From an uncultured Bacilli bacterium (GTDB lineage Bacteria > Bacillota_I > Bacilli_A > RF39 > UBA660): a stretch of DNA of 64,000 nucleotides. Of this stretch, positions 8,143-15,808 are shown piece by piece. A program made the position numbers and the translations under genes. Location: assembly GCA_934148015.1 (NCBI GenBank), contig CAKPCU010000002.1, positions 1 through 64,000 of the forward strand, read 5' to 3'. The notes below the pieces were generated by a model. The model was not told where the DNA came from, did not search any database, and was given only the letters and a program-made list of their open reading frames with translations. Within the stretch, counting starts at the first letter, position 1; every line of letters starts with the position of its first letter.

Positions 8143-9044
8143 TTTATTCCATTTACAAAATCTTTTATATTAACTTTTTTCTTACCAGGCATTTGAAGTT
8201 CTGTTATAAGTATACTCTTATCTTTTGTTACTACTTCCATTCCATTTTTATCAATATTAACTATTGTGCCTGGTTTTTTATCATATTTATTTTCACATAT
8301 TTTAGATGACCATAATTTAACATTATTACCATCTAAAGAAGCATATGCTCCTGGCCATGAATTAAGTCCTCTTATTTGATTATATATTTCTTTAGAAGTT
8401 TTATCAAACAAAACGTGTTCTTCTTCCCTTGAAATATTATATGCAAAACTTGCATCCTTATCATTTTGTTTTTCTCTTTTATTAGTACCATTTATTATAC
8501 TAACAAGTGTTTCTTTTAAAAGTGGAACTGATACATCCATAAGCTTATTATGAAGTGTTTCTGCTGTATCACAATCATCAATATCAACTTCTACTTTAGA
8601 TATCATATCTCCAGTATCCATTCCTTTATCCATGTACATAATAGTAATTCCTGTTTTATCATAACCATTTATAATTGCTTTATGAATAGGTGCTCCTCCC
8701 CTTAATTTAGGAAGAAGTGATGCATGAACATTTATACATCCATATTTAGGTTTATTTAAGATAATTTCGGGTACTATTTGACCATATGCACAAGTAACTA
8801 TTATATCAGGGTTTAAATCTAATATTTCTTTGTATTCTAATCTTATTTTTTCTGGTTGTAAAACTTTAATATTATGTTCTAATGCCTTTTTCTTTATAGG
8901 TGAAAACTCTATAGTTTTTTTTCTTCCTACCTCTTTATCTGGCTGAGTTACAACTGCTATAACATTATAATCATTAATTAAATATTCTAGTATAGGTGTG
9001 CAAAACTCTGGAGTTCCCATAAATATAACACTAATATTTTTCAT
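8109..9044 (-). CDS. fmt: Methionyl-tRNA formyltransferase
   Basis: The 311-residue protein begins MKNISVIFMGTPEF. The catalytic set is visible: Asn105 and His107 in NVHASLLPKLRGGAPI, and Asp143 in GMDTGDM. The C-terminal OB-like domain starts around 205. Fmt formylates Met on initiator tRNA using 10-formyl-THF. The ATG at 9044 sits eight bases after AGGA; an ATG two codons upstream is too close to the site. It follows rseP and cdsA. The partner enzyme peptide deformylase is at 44917-45465. Confidence 0.96.
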   Translation of the reverse strand: MKNISVIFMGTPEFCTPILEYLINDYNVIAVVTQPDKEVGRKKTIEFSPIKKKALEHNIKVLQPEKIRLEYKEILDLNPDIIVTCAYGQIVPEIILNKPKYGCINVHASLLPKLRGGAPIHKAIINGYDKTGITIMYMDKGMDTGDMISKVEVDIDDCDTAETLHNKLMDVSVPLLKETLVSIINGTNKREKQNDKDASFAYNISREEEHVLFDKTSKEIYNQIRGLNSWPGAYASLDGNNVKLWSSKICENKYDKKPGTIVNIDKNGMEVVTKDKSILITELQMPGKKKVNIKDFVNGIKKEDYIEKIFV

Positions 9045-9070
9045 AAACATCTTCCTTTCTTAAATCAAGA

Positions 9071-9094
9071 AAAACTTTTCATTAGAAAAGTTTT
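9071..9094 (-). terminator. Terminator overlapping the rseP stop
   Basis: AAAACTTTTC/GAAAAGTTTT with an ATTA loop spans the rseP stop at 9082-9084. On the minus strand a T-rich tract follows (TTTTTCTTG). It separates rseP from fmt. Confidence 0.65.
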
Positions 9095-10125
9095 ATAACA
9101 TCTTTTATAGTAATAAATATCATAAGTGCAAAAAGAAGCATTAAACCTATGTTATTTACGATAGCATCCACTTTTGGATTTATCTGTTTTCCTGTTATTT
9201 TTTCTATTATAATAGTTAATCCTCTATAACCATCAAATGCTGGGAATGGTAAAAGATTAATAAATCCAACATTAATAGATAAATATGCTAATAAATAAAG
9301 TAATCCATAAGCTCCAGTTTTACTTTGCTCTCCTACTATCTTGTATATTCCAACTGGTCCTGATAATGAGCTTATTCCAACTTTTCCAGTAAATAAAGCT
9401 TTTATTGTAATTATCATAGAATTAAATGTAGATGCAAATTTACTAGTACTAAACTTTAACGCATTAAGTACGCCATGATATTTCTTATCACTTATACCAA
9501 TACCATATGAATATGATACATTTCCATCTTTATCTTTGTTTTTTGCTGGTTTTACTTTAATTGTTTTTTCATTACCATTTTTATCTTCTAAAACAAAGAC
9601 TTGACTTTTTTTACTATTAGCAAGAATTAATCTTAATGTAACATCATCCCAACTTCTAGTTCTCTTACCATTTATTTTTGTTATTTTATCTCCTATTTCA
9701 AAACCAGCCTTTTTACATACCGAATCTTTAGAAAATACTCCAATAACTGGTTTAGTAGAATAAGAACCATATATTAAAGCTATTACAAATAGTACTACAA
9801 ATGCTAAAATAAAGTTATTTATAACACCAGCTAAAACTATTATTAATTTTTTATACCAAGGCTTATTATACAGTTTCTTATCTTTTGGAACTTCTCCATC
9901 ATCATCTATTTCTTCTCCTGCCATAGATACATATCCACCAAGTGGTATTAATCTTACACAATACATAGTTTCATCATTTTTTCTTTTAAAGGAAAATAGT
10001 TTAGGACCAAAACCAAGTGAAAATTCATAACAATAAACTCCTGACTTTTTAGCCCAGAAAAAATGTCCTAACTCATGAATAAAAACTATACAACCTAATA
10101 ATAAAATAAAATATATTAGTGTCAT
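9082..10125 (-). CDS. rseP: RseP/RasP-type site-2 intramembrane zinc metalloprotease
   Basis: The 347-residue membrane protein has the HExxH zinc motif as HELGH at residues 17-21 in the first helix, a PDZ domain at roughly 115-190, and the second metal-site helix near the C-terminus as NLLPFPAFDGYR. The common form is DGGR, so one Gly is replaced by Tyr. Such proteases cut anti-sigma factors and remnant signal peptides within the membrane. AAGGAGGAAAC precedes the ATG. It lies 13 bp downstream of cdsA, the normal Bacillota arrangement, although dxr, usually between them, is absent. Confidence 0.93.
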   Translation of the reverse strand: MTLIYFILLLGCIVFIHELGHFFWAKKSGVYCYEFSLGFGPKLFSFKRKNDETMYCVRLIPLGGYVSMAGEEIDDDGEVPKDKKLYNKPWYKKLIIVLAGVINNFILAFVVLFVIALIYGSYSTKPVIGVFSKDSVCKKAGFEIGDKITKINGKRTRSWDDVTLRLILANSKKSQVFVLEDKNGNEKTIKVKPAKNKDKDGNVSYSYGIGISDKKYHGVLNALKFSTSKFASTFNSMIITIKALFTGKVGISSLSGPVGIYKIVGEQSKTGAYGLLYLLAYLSINVGFINLLPFPAFDGYRGLTIIIEKITGKQINPKVDAIVNNIGLMLLFALMIFITIKDVIKLF

Positions 10126-10138
10126 TTATGTTTCCTCC

Positions 10139-10912
10139 TTAAATTATACCAGATAGTAAAATATATCCAATAACAACAAAAATAATACTATCTAATCTAT
10201 CTAATACTCCACCATGTCCTGGCATTATATTAGAAAAATCCTTTATATTATGATTTCTTTTTACAGCACTAAAGAATAAATCACCTAACTGTCCTAGACA
10301 TGATAAGAATAGTGTTACTAATAATAAACCTATAATACTAACTGAAGGATCTATTACTATATAGTAGAATGTAGCTGCACATAAAGTACCAAATACTCCT
10401 CCTGTTATACTTCCTTCCCATGTTTTATTTGGAGATATTTTAGGTGCCATTTTATGTTTACCAATTAACATACCACCAAACTGTGCATAAGTATCCGTTA
10501 ACATAGTAATTAAAAATAAGTATACAAATAAAGCTATTCCTTCTTGTCTAATTAGTATAAATTCATGGAATACACTTCCTATTAAAGCTGTCATACCAAC
10601 TAATTTAAAAGCATCATCTGCATTATATTTTTTATTATCATTACAATATATTACGAGTAAAAGTATAAATAAAAGTCCTATAAAATAATAACTTTGTCTA
10701 TTTTTACTCATAAAAGTTAATAAAAACGTAACTGCATATATTACTGCATCTACATATCTAGGTCTTTTCTCCATGCCAGGTAAATTAAGAAATTCCCTTA
10801 CTGCTAGTAGTGCAAGAACACTTGCTGCTACTTTAAAATACATTCCTCCAAGATATACAAGTGGAATAAAAATTATAAGTGCAACTATTGCACTAATTAC
10901 TCTCTTTTTCAT
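10139..10912 (-). CDS. cdsA: Phosphatidate cytidylyltransferase
   Basis: This 257-residue membrane protein has about seven hydrophobic helices. The CDP-diglyceride synthetase signature is complete near the C-terminus: SAVKRNHNIKDF, then PGHGGVLDRLDS. An upstream PNKTWEGS motif is also typical. It makes CDP-diacylglycerol, the branch point for phosphatidylglycerol and cardiolipin. The ribosome binding site is GAGGATG. It heads the cdsA-rseP unit; no uppS is seen upstream in this window. Confidence 0.95.
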   Translation of the reverse strand: MKKRVISAIVALIIFIPLVYLGGMYFKVAASVLALLAVREFLNLPGMEKRPRYVDAVIYAVTFLLTFMSKNRQSYYFIGLLFILLLVIYCNDNKKYNADDAFKLVGMTALIGSVFHEFILIRQEGIALFVYLFLITMLTDTYAQFGGMLIGKHKMAPKISPNKTWEGSITGGVFGTLCAATFYYIVIDPSVSIIGLLLVTLFLSCLGQLGDLFFSAVKRNHNIKDFSNIMPGHGGVLDRLDSIIFVVIGYILLSGII

Positions 10913-10993
10913 ATTTTCACATCCTCACAAATTAATTATAATACATCTTGCTAAATTAAACAACTAATATATTTTTTGCTTTACAAAGAAAAA

Positions 10994-11014
10994 AGCTAAA
11001 AAATCTACTTAGCT
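10994..11014 (-). terminator. Terminator at the end of the DUF2238-like gene
   Basis: AGCTAA (10994-10999) pairs with TTAGCT (11009-11014). On the minus strand the stem is followed by TTTTTTC. The stem includes the stop codon at 11005-11007. Confidence 0.6.
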
Positions 11015-11580
11015 ATTTTCTTATTTTTATTATAATTATATATACTAAATAATATACTACCAATTGTTCCCGCTATCATATCAGTTATTGTATCTTTTGT
11101 TCCAGTTTCTATATAATGTTGTACATTAGTTTTAAATAAAATGTCAATTAGGCACTCTAAATATTCCCAAATAGCTGCTATAGAAATAGTAAAACAAATT
11201 ATAAATATATAGTTAAATATTTTCTTTTTAGGTTTAATATCATAAAATGATAATATATTTAAAGCTAAAACAGATGTTAATATACCAGATACAAAATGAC
11301 AAAGTAAATCATACCACCATATAGAATTATAAAGGTATATTACACTTCCAAAAAACTGAGCTGCTATAACAAATAAAATATATGTAAATTCTAAATCAAC
11401 AGATATATTTACTTTAAATAATTTATTAGCTATTTTAGGAAGTATAAATACTAAAGGGATAGTAAAACATGCCCCTAATCTATCTATTTTTCCAGTATTA
11501 ATATAATATACCCCAAGACAAATCGATGTAAGAGAAAATACAAATATCAATATATTATTTAATTTTTTTAACTTTTTCAT
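11005..11580 (-). CDS. Integral membrane protein, DUF2238/YjdF-like
   Basis: Starting at 11580 (AGGTGAT upstream) gives 191 residues with about six membrane helices. Conserved-looking polar residues occur within the membrane: WWYDLLCHFVSG, then IWEYLECLID and DTITDMIAG. This pattern resembles the DUF2238 family of uncharacterised membrane proteins. The start lies inside the 3' end of the preceding gene, so the pair is translationally coupled. Role unknown. Confidence 0.6.
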   Translation of the reverse strand: MKKLKKLNNILIFVFSLTSICLGVYYINTGKIDRLGACFTIPLVFILPKIANKLFKVNISVDLEFTYILFVIAAQFFGSVIYLYNSIWWYDLLCHFVSGILTSVLALNILSFYDIKPKKKIFNYIFIICFTISIAAIWEYLECLIDILFKTNVQHYIETGTKDTITDMIAGTIGSILFSIYNYNKNKKIAK

Positions 11581-11950
11581 TTTTAATATCACCTACCAAG
11601 TTAACTCTTAAAGCACCTGCCCCTGCTAAAGAGTTAACTTTATTATAATAATTTTTTAAATCTTCAAATAATTCTTCTGGCATTTGGCGAACTTTACTAT
11701 TTACTAATACCTGCCCATATACTTCTATATATATATCATTAAATATTAGTTTTTGATATGGATATAACCTCTCTAAATCATCTAAATACATTTCACTTCT
11801 AGCTTCATAAATTATTTTTAGAACATCATCTAAAAAAGGCTTATAATTATCTAAATTTAAAACTATTTTTTGTTCTTTTAAAAACTCTTTAATGTCTAAA
11901 GTATTACTTTGAAAACTATTTTTAAATATCATTTTTTGTACATCATTCAT
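11555..11950 (-). CDS. Hypothetical protein between galE and the membrane protein
   Basis: The ATG at 11950 (MNDVQKM) gives 131 residues; an AGAGTGA site lies upstream and the codon overlaps the galE 3' end by 8 bp. It is soluble and mostly helical. A notable segment is SLAGAGALRVNLV near the C-terminus. No family is recognised. It overlaps both neighbours, so it is translated as part of galE - this gene - DUF2238-like. Confidence 0.6.
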   Translation of the reverse strand: MNDVQKMIFKNSFQSNTLDIKEFLKEQKIVLNLDNYKPFLDDVLKIIYEARSEMYLDDLERLYPYQKLIFNDIYIEVYGQVLVNSKVRQMPEELFEDLKNYYNKVNSLAGAGALRVNLVGDIKNEKVKKIK

Positions 11951-12950
11951 TTTTATCACTCTTCTTAACAAAATTATATGCATCAAGACACATTTCATTA
12001 ATATCTTTTTCTGCTCTCCATCCAAGTTTTTCGTATGCATAAGATGGATCAGCATAACAAGAGTCTATATCTCCTGGTCTTCTTTTTTTTATTTCATACT
12101 TAACGCGTACATTATTTACCTTCATAAAAGTATTAACTAGGTCTAAAACACTATATCCATTACCTGTACCTAGGTTATAGCAATCACAACCCTTATCATT
12201 TAATATCTTTTCTATAGCTTTAACATGCCCTTTAGCTAAATCAGTAACATGTATATAATCTCTAACTCCTGTTCCATCATGAGTATCATAATCATTACCA
12301 AATATTCCTAAACAGTCTAACTCTCCTGTTGCAACTTTAATGATATAAGGCATTAAGTTATTAGGAATTCCGTTTGGATTTTCTCCAATAAGTCCTGATT
12401 TATGAGCTCCTATAGGATTAAAATATCTAAGTATTGCTATAGACCACTCATTATCCGAATTGTATAAATCTTTAAGTATTCCTTCAATAATTAATTTAGT
12501 TGTTCCATATGGATTAGTTGTAGATAGTGGAAAGTCTTCCTTTATTGGTAAAGATTTTGGCTTTCCATATACAGTTGCACTTGATGAAAAAGCTATTTTT
12601 TTAACATTAAACTCATTCATAACCTCAAGTAAGCTAAGTGTAGATAAAATATTATTTCTATAATACATAAGTGGCTTTAAAACTGATTCTCCAACAGCTT
12701 TATAACCTGCAAAATGTATTACAGCATCTATTTTATTTTCTTTAAATATCTTTCTTAATATTTCTTTATCGCATACATCACCCTCATAAAAAGTTACACT
12801 TTTATTAGTTATTTTTTCAATATAATCTGCAACTTCTCTTTTAGAATTAGATAAGTTATCTATTATAACTACATCATACCCTGAATCTAATAGTTCTACA
12901 CAAGTATGACTTCCTATAAAACCAGTTCCACCAGTTACTAATATTTTCAT
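11943..12950 (-). CDS. galE: UDP-glucose 4-epimerase
   Basis: The 335-residue protein is an extended SDR enzyme: NAD-binding GGTGFIGSH at residues 7-15, the catalytic Ser/Thr segment SSSATVYG, and YGTTK for the Tyr-Lys pair. The sugar-binding LRYFNPIGAH and the late motif RPGDIDSCYAD are those of GalE. It interconverts UDP-glucose and UDP-galactose for cell-surface glycans. AGGAGGATAC precedes the ATG. Confidence 0.95.
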   Translation of the reverse strand: MKILVTGGTGFIGSHTCVELLDSGYDVVIIDNLSNSKREVADYIEKITNKSVTFYEGDVCDKEILRKIFKENKIDAVIHFAGYKAVGESVLKPLMYYRNNILSTLSLLEVMNEFNVKKIAFSSSATVYGKPKSLPIKEDFPLSTTNPYGTTKLIIEGILKDLYNSDNEWSIAILRYFNPIGAHKSGLIGENPNGIPNNLMPYIIKVATGELDCLGIFGNDYDTHDGTGVRDYIHVTDLAKGHVKAIEKILNDKGCDCYNLGTGNGYSVLDLVNTFMKVNNVRVKYEIKKRRPGDIDSCYADPSYAYEKLGWRAEKDINEMCLDAYNFVKKSDKNE

Positions 12951-12988
12951 AAGTATCCTCCTATTTATATAAGTATTATAACATAAGA

Positions 12989-13012
12989 AAAAGATTCTAT
13001 AAAGAACCTTTT
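12989..13012 (-). terminator. Terminator after the GNAT gene
   Basis: AAAAGATTC and GAACCTTTT pair with one G-U. On the minus strand the stem ends in a T-rich tract. It lies at the 3' end of the acetyltransferase gene, upstream of galE. Confidence 0.55.
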
Positions 13013-13587
13013 AACTTATTTATTTTAGTTGTTCTAGAAAACCAATCTTCTTTAGTCAATATTGTTTTATATAAATCGATTAAATTACCATTACTACTTT
13101 TAATAAAATCCTTTTCTATTTTATAAGGTTTAAATCCTAATTTGCTAAGTGTCCTTTTAGCTTTTGTATTACCATCTAAATACGAACAAATTATATTATC
13201 ATATCCTAAAGAATATAGATAATTAATTATCATTTCTAAAGCTTCTGGCATATAACCTTTTCCCCAGTAATTAGGATGTATATTAAATGATAAATTAATA
13301 GATTTTTTATCCTCTTCATCTTCAGTTAAAACATTACCAATAGCTTTACCATCTATATATATAATCCAATCAAACATATGAGCCTTTTTTATCTTAGAAT
13401 AGTATTTTTTTATTCCTCCCTTAAACCATGACTCAATTTTATTTTTATCTTGTTTTTCCAATTTAAATATATCATCTACATTTTGTAGTGAACTAAAATC
13501 ATATTCATACACTTTTAAAAAATCTTCTTTTTCTCCCTTTTTTATTACTAATCGTTTTGTCTTTAATTCAATAGTTTCATAATTCAT
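12997..13587 (-). CDS. GNAT-family N-acetyltransferase
   Basis: This 196-residue protein belongs to the RimJ/RimL-like branch of GNAT acetyltransferases: it starts with TIELKTKRLVIKKG, has the acetyl-CoA loop region as HPNYWGKGYMPEAL, and ends that domain with NTKAKRTLSKLGFK. These enzymes acetylate protein N-termini, aminoglycosides or other amines; the acceptor is unknown. TGAGGTG precedes the ATG. It is probably monocistronic. Confidence 0.85.
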   Translation of the reverse strand: MNYETIELKTKRLVIKKGEKEDFLKVYEYDFSSLQNVDDIFKLEKQDKNKIESWFKGGIKKYYSKIKKAHMFDWIIYIDGKAIGNVLTEDEEDKKSINLSFNIHPNYWGKGYMPEALEMIINYLYSLGYDNIICSYLDGNTKAKRTLSKLGFKPYKIEKDFIKSSNGNLIDLYKTILTKEDWFSRTTKINKLKGSL

Positions 13588-13735
13588 AACTGCACCTCAT
13601 AATAATCAAAGGATATTTTCCTTATGTATGGTTATTTATTATATAGTTTAAATTATTATTTATCAATAGAATTTTAAAATGTTTTTCAATATTTTTTCAA
13701 AATAAATTTTTTATAATTTTTTTTACAAAAAAAGC

Positions 13736-13764
13736 TTGATAAATCGTTAATTTCTTGATATTAT
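13736..13764 (+). promoter_or_regulatory. Promoter of tRNA-Met
   Basis: TTGATA (13736-13741), a 17-bp spacer and TATTAT (13759-13764) form a near-consensus sigma-70 promoter. The tRNA begins 18 bp after the -10 box. Confidence 0.8.
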
Positions 13765-13781
13765 ATTATTGCAAGTTTTAT

Positions 13782-13858
13782 GGCGATGTAGCTCAGTTGG
13801 CTAGAGCGTCCGGTTCATACCCGGAAGGTCGTGGGTTCGACCCCCTCCGTCGCTACCA
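13782..13858 (+). tRNA. tRNA-Met (anticodon CAT)
   Basis: This is a 77-nt cloverleaf. The acceptor arm starts GGCGATG and ends CGTCGCTACCA with an encoded CCA. The D-arm is GCTCAGTTGGCTAGAGC, the anticodon loop TTCATAC contains CAT, and the T-arm has GGTTCGA. The first base pair (G-C) and overall sequence fit elongator tRNA-Met rather than initiator; a tRNA-Ile2 reading (modified CAT) cannot be fully excluded. A terminator follows at 13869-13894. Confidence 0.93.
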
Positions 13859-13897
13859 ATAAGATTTTAACTAGGTAGAAATATCTAGTTTTTTAAT
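13854..13897 (+). repeat. tRNA 3'-end/terminator repeat, copy 1
   Basis: This begins with the last five bases of the tRNA (TACCA) and runs through its terminator. It is repeated at 15719-15763 with two substitutions and one extra T; the first 21 bases are identical in both copies. The pair brackets the proS segment like the two ends of an integrated or duplicated unit. Confidence 0.7.
13869..13894 (+). terminator. Terminator of tRNA-Met
   Basis: AACTAGGTA/TATCTAGTT with a GAAA loop is followed by four or more T residues. It lies 10 bp after the tRNA. Confidence 0.75.
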
Positions 13898-13904
13898 ACA
13901 TTTA

Positions 13905-14009
13905 GCACGACCTTCCGTTTTAAAAGATAATCTACCTAAATATATGGATGGGTATGATGTTCCAGTTATTAATATATGCACAGGTAATTCATATAAAGAG
14001 AATCTGTAA
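13905..14009 (+). pseudogene. C-terminal gene fragment downstream of tRNA-Met
   Basis: A frame with no start near the terminator ends with TAA at 14007-14009 after the protein-like segment KYMDGYDVPVINICTG. An internal ATG lies at 13944, but there is no ribosome binding site. It looks like the last 35 or so codons of a gene whose front has been removed, consistent with a rearranged tRNA-adjacent site. No family is recognised. Confidence 0.35.
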
Positions 14010-14059
14010 AAACAATCTAATATGAAGTTAGAAATGTCTGACAATTTAATGTGTCTGGC

Positions 14060-14088
14060 TTGCTTTTATTTTGTGGTAATGTTATAAT
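14060..14088 (+). promoter_or_regulatory. Promoter of the proS leader
   Basis: TTGCTT (14060-14065), a 17-bp spacer and a perfect TATAAT (14083-14088) precede the T-box leader. Confidence 0.75.
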
Positions 14089-14099
14089 ACTATTGTTTT

Positions 14100-14300
14100 G
14101 TATTATTAAATTGTTGATAAAGGAATGTTATTTAGAAATACATATAAGTGAGCTTGATATAGTGTAAACAAGTTATGTTGATGATTAACTCCTACCTTTT
14201 GAGAGAAATGAAAACATTTCCGGTTAAAGCCGTTATAAAAATTAAGTAAAAATAAGGATGGTACCGTGTTAAGCACTCCTATGGTATTATCCTTTTTGTT
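14100..14300 (+). promoter_or_regulatory. T-box leader of proS, likely proline specifier CCT
   Basis: The T-box core GGATGGTACCGTG lies at 14256-14268. It is part of a competing terminator whose arms AAGGAT (14254-14259) and ATCCTT (14289-14294) are followed by T residues. Upstream, AAAGG near 14117 and CCTTT near 14196 can close stem I and leave AACTCCTA as the specifier loop; CCT (Pro) followed by a purine fits both the rule and the gene. When uncharged tRNA-Pro binds, read-through into proS should rise. The specifier is inferred by eye. Confidence 0.8.
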
Positions 14301-14375
14301 TGGAGATAAATATGATATATGTTAAACGACCGAATTCTTCTATTTTAAAATTAAAAATAAGAAAGGAAGAGAAAG

Positions 14376-15644
14376 ATGAAATTAAGTAAATTAAATATTA
14401 GAAAAATAAATTTTAATAATATAGATTTTAACTACCCTGCACAAGATATATTAATGAAATTAGGAGAATTATATCAATTTGAAAGTGGTATATATGGATA
14501 TGGAAATATATGGACTAAATTAGAAAGAAACATTGAAAAAATAATAATTGAGGAATTAGATAAAGCAGATTGTATTCAAGTCGAATTCCCTAAATTACAA
14601 CCAAGAAGTATTTGGGATAAGTCCAACAGATGGAATCAATACACAAAAGAAAAAGATATAATGTTTAATATTAAAAATAATTTAGGAGAATACGGACTCT
14701 CTCCTACCGCTGAAGAATGTGCAACTATATTTGGATCAAACAGATTATTATCCTATAAGCAATTACCAACAACTTATTATCAAATTGGGGAAAAGTTTAG
14801 AAAAGAAATAAGAACTAGAGGTTATTTATTTAGACCAAGAACTTTTATTATGATGGATGCATATTCTTTTGACAAAAGCGAGGAAGATATGCATAATACG
14901 TTTAATAAAATGCATGATGTATATTTAAACATTTTTAATAAAATTGGATTAAATATTATCCCAGTTATTAGTGATGGCGGAACTATGGGAGGAAGAGTAT
15001 CTGAAGAATTCCAAGCACTAACTAAATTAGGAGAAGACATTATTCTTTATGATGAAAAAGCTAATATAGGTATTAATAAAGAAGTTTTAGGATTTGAAGA
15101 TAAAGAAACATTTATTAATAAATTAAATGGACTGTCTTTAAACAGTATGAAAGAATACAATTCCGTTGAACTAGGTAATAATTTCGAATTAGGAACTAAA
15201 TATTCTGAATCAATGAACATGTATTTTCAAGATGAAAATGGTAAAAACAGGCCATTTTATATGGGATGCTATGGTATAGGTTTAGGTAGAATTTTAGCAA
15301 CTTTAATTGAAAATAACACTATTATTAAAAACAATCAAATAAAGGGATTTTCAATTCCATATAATGTAGCCCCATATAAAGTTCATATAATTTACAACGA
15401 AGAAAATAGAAATAATGCTTTTAAATTGTACAATAATTTATTGAGTAATAATATTGAATGCATTATTGATGATAGAGAAAATTTAACTCTGGGTAACAGA
15501 ATAAATGATGTTGCATTATTAGGCACTCCTAAAATGATTGTATTAGGTTCTAAATTTGATAATGAAAATTATGAAATTGAAAATATAAAAGATGGTAAAA
15601 AAGAATTAGTAAAAATTAATAATATTATAGAATATTTTAAATAA
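14376..15644 (+). CDS. proS: Prolyl-tRNA synthetase, short form without insertion domain
   Basis: This 422-residue class II synthetase has motif 1 near WTKLERNIEKIIIEEL, motif 2 as EKFRKEIRTRGYLFRP then FIMMDAYSFD, and motif 3 as GCYGIGLGRILATLIE. An anticodon-binding domain begins about residue 335 (APYKVHIIYN). The roughly 180-residue editing domain (INS), usual in bacterial ProRS of about 570 residues, is absent. This resembles the short ProRS of alphaproteobacteria and some Bacillota. AAAGGAAGAGAAAG precedes the ATG. The T-box and terminator show it is its own unit, on the opposite strand to neighbours and bracketed by tRNA-end repeats. Confidence 0.92.
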   Translation: MKLSKLNIRKINFNNIDFNYPAQDILMKLGELYQFESGIYGYGNIWTKLERNIEKIIIEELDKADCIQVEFPKLQPRSIWDKSNRWNQYTKEKDIMFNIKNNLGEYGLSPTAEECATIFGSNRLLSYKQLPTTYYQIGEKFRKEIRTRGYLFRPRTFIMMDAYSFDKSEEDMHNTFNKMHDVYLNIFNKIGLNIIPVISDGGTMGGRVSEEFQALTKLGEDIILYDEKANIGINKEVLGFEDKETFINKLNGLSLNSMKEYNSVELGNNFELGTKYSESMNMYFQDENGKNRPFYMGCYGIGLGRILATLIENNTIIKNNQIKGFSIPYNVAPYKVHIIYNEENRNNAFKLYNNLLSNNIECIIDDRENLTLGNRINDVALLGTPKMIVLGSKFDNENYEIENIKDGKKELVKINNIIEYFK

Positions 15645-15664
15645 ATATAATATTATATTTGCAG

Positions 15665-15700
15665 AGTTAAGTCATTTATATAACTTAGACTTTAGTTTTT
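15665..15700 (+). terminator. Probable proS terminator
   Basis: AGTTAAGT (15665-15672) pairs with ACTTAGACT (15683-15691), leaving one bulge. TTTAGTTTTT follows. It is 20 bp after the proS stop. Confidence 0.5.
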
Positions 15701-15718
15701 GTACTACCTACATGTTCG

Positions 15719-15763
15719 TACCAATAAGATTTTAACTAGATAGAAATGTCTAGTTTTTTTAAT
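15719..15763 (+). repeat. tRNA 3'-end/terminator repeat, copy 2
   Basis: This repeats 13854-13897, including the terminal TACCA of tRNA-Met and the terminator hairpin (15734-15760), but there is no tRNA body in front of it. It looks like the far end of a site-specific integration or a leftover of a lost second tRNA. Confidence 0.7.
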
Positions 15764-15808
15764 GCGTTTTAAAGGTTTTCTTCACTTTAAAAGAGCACAA
15801 ACGTGCTC

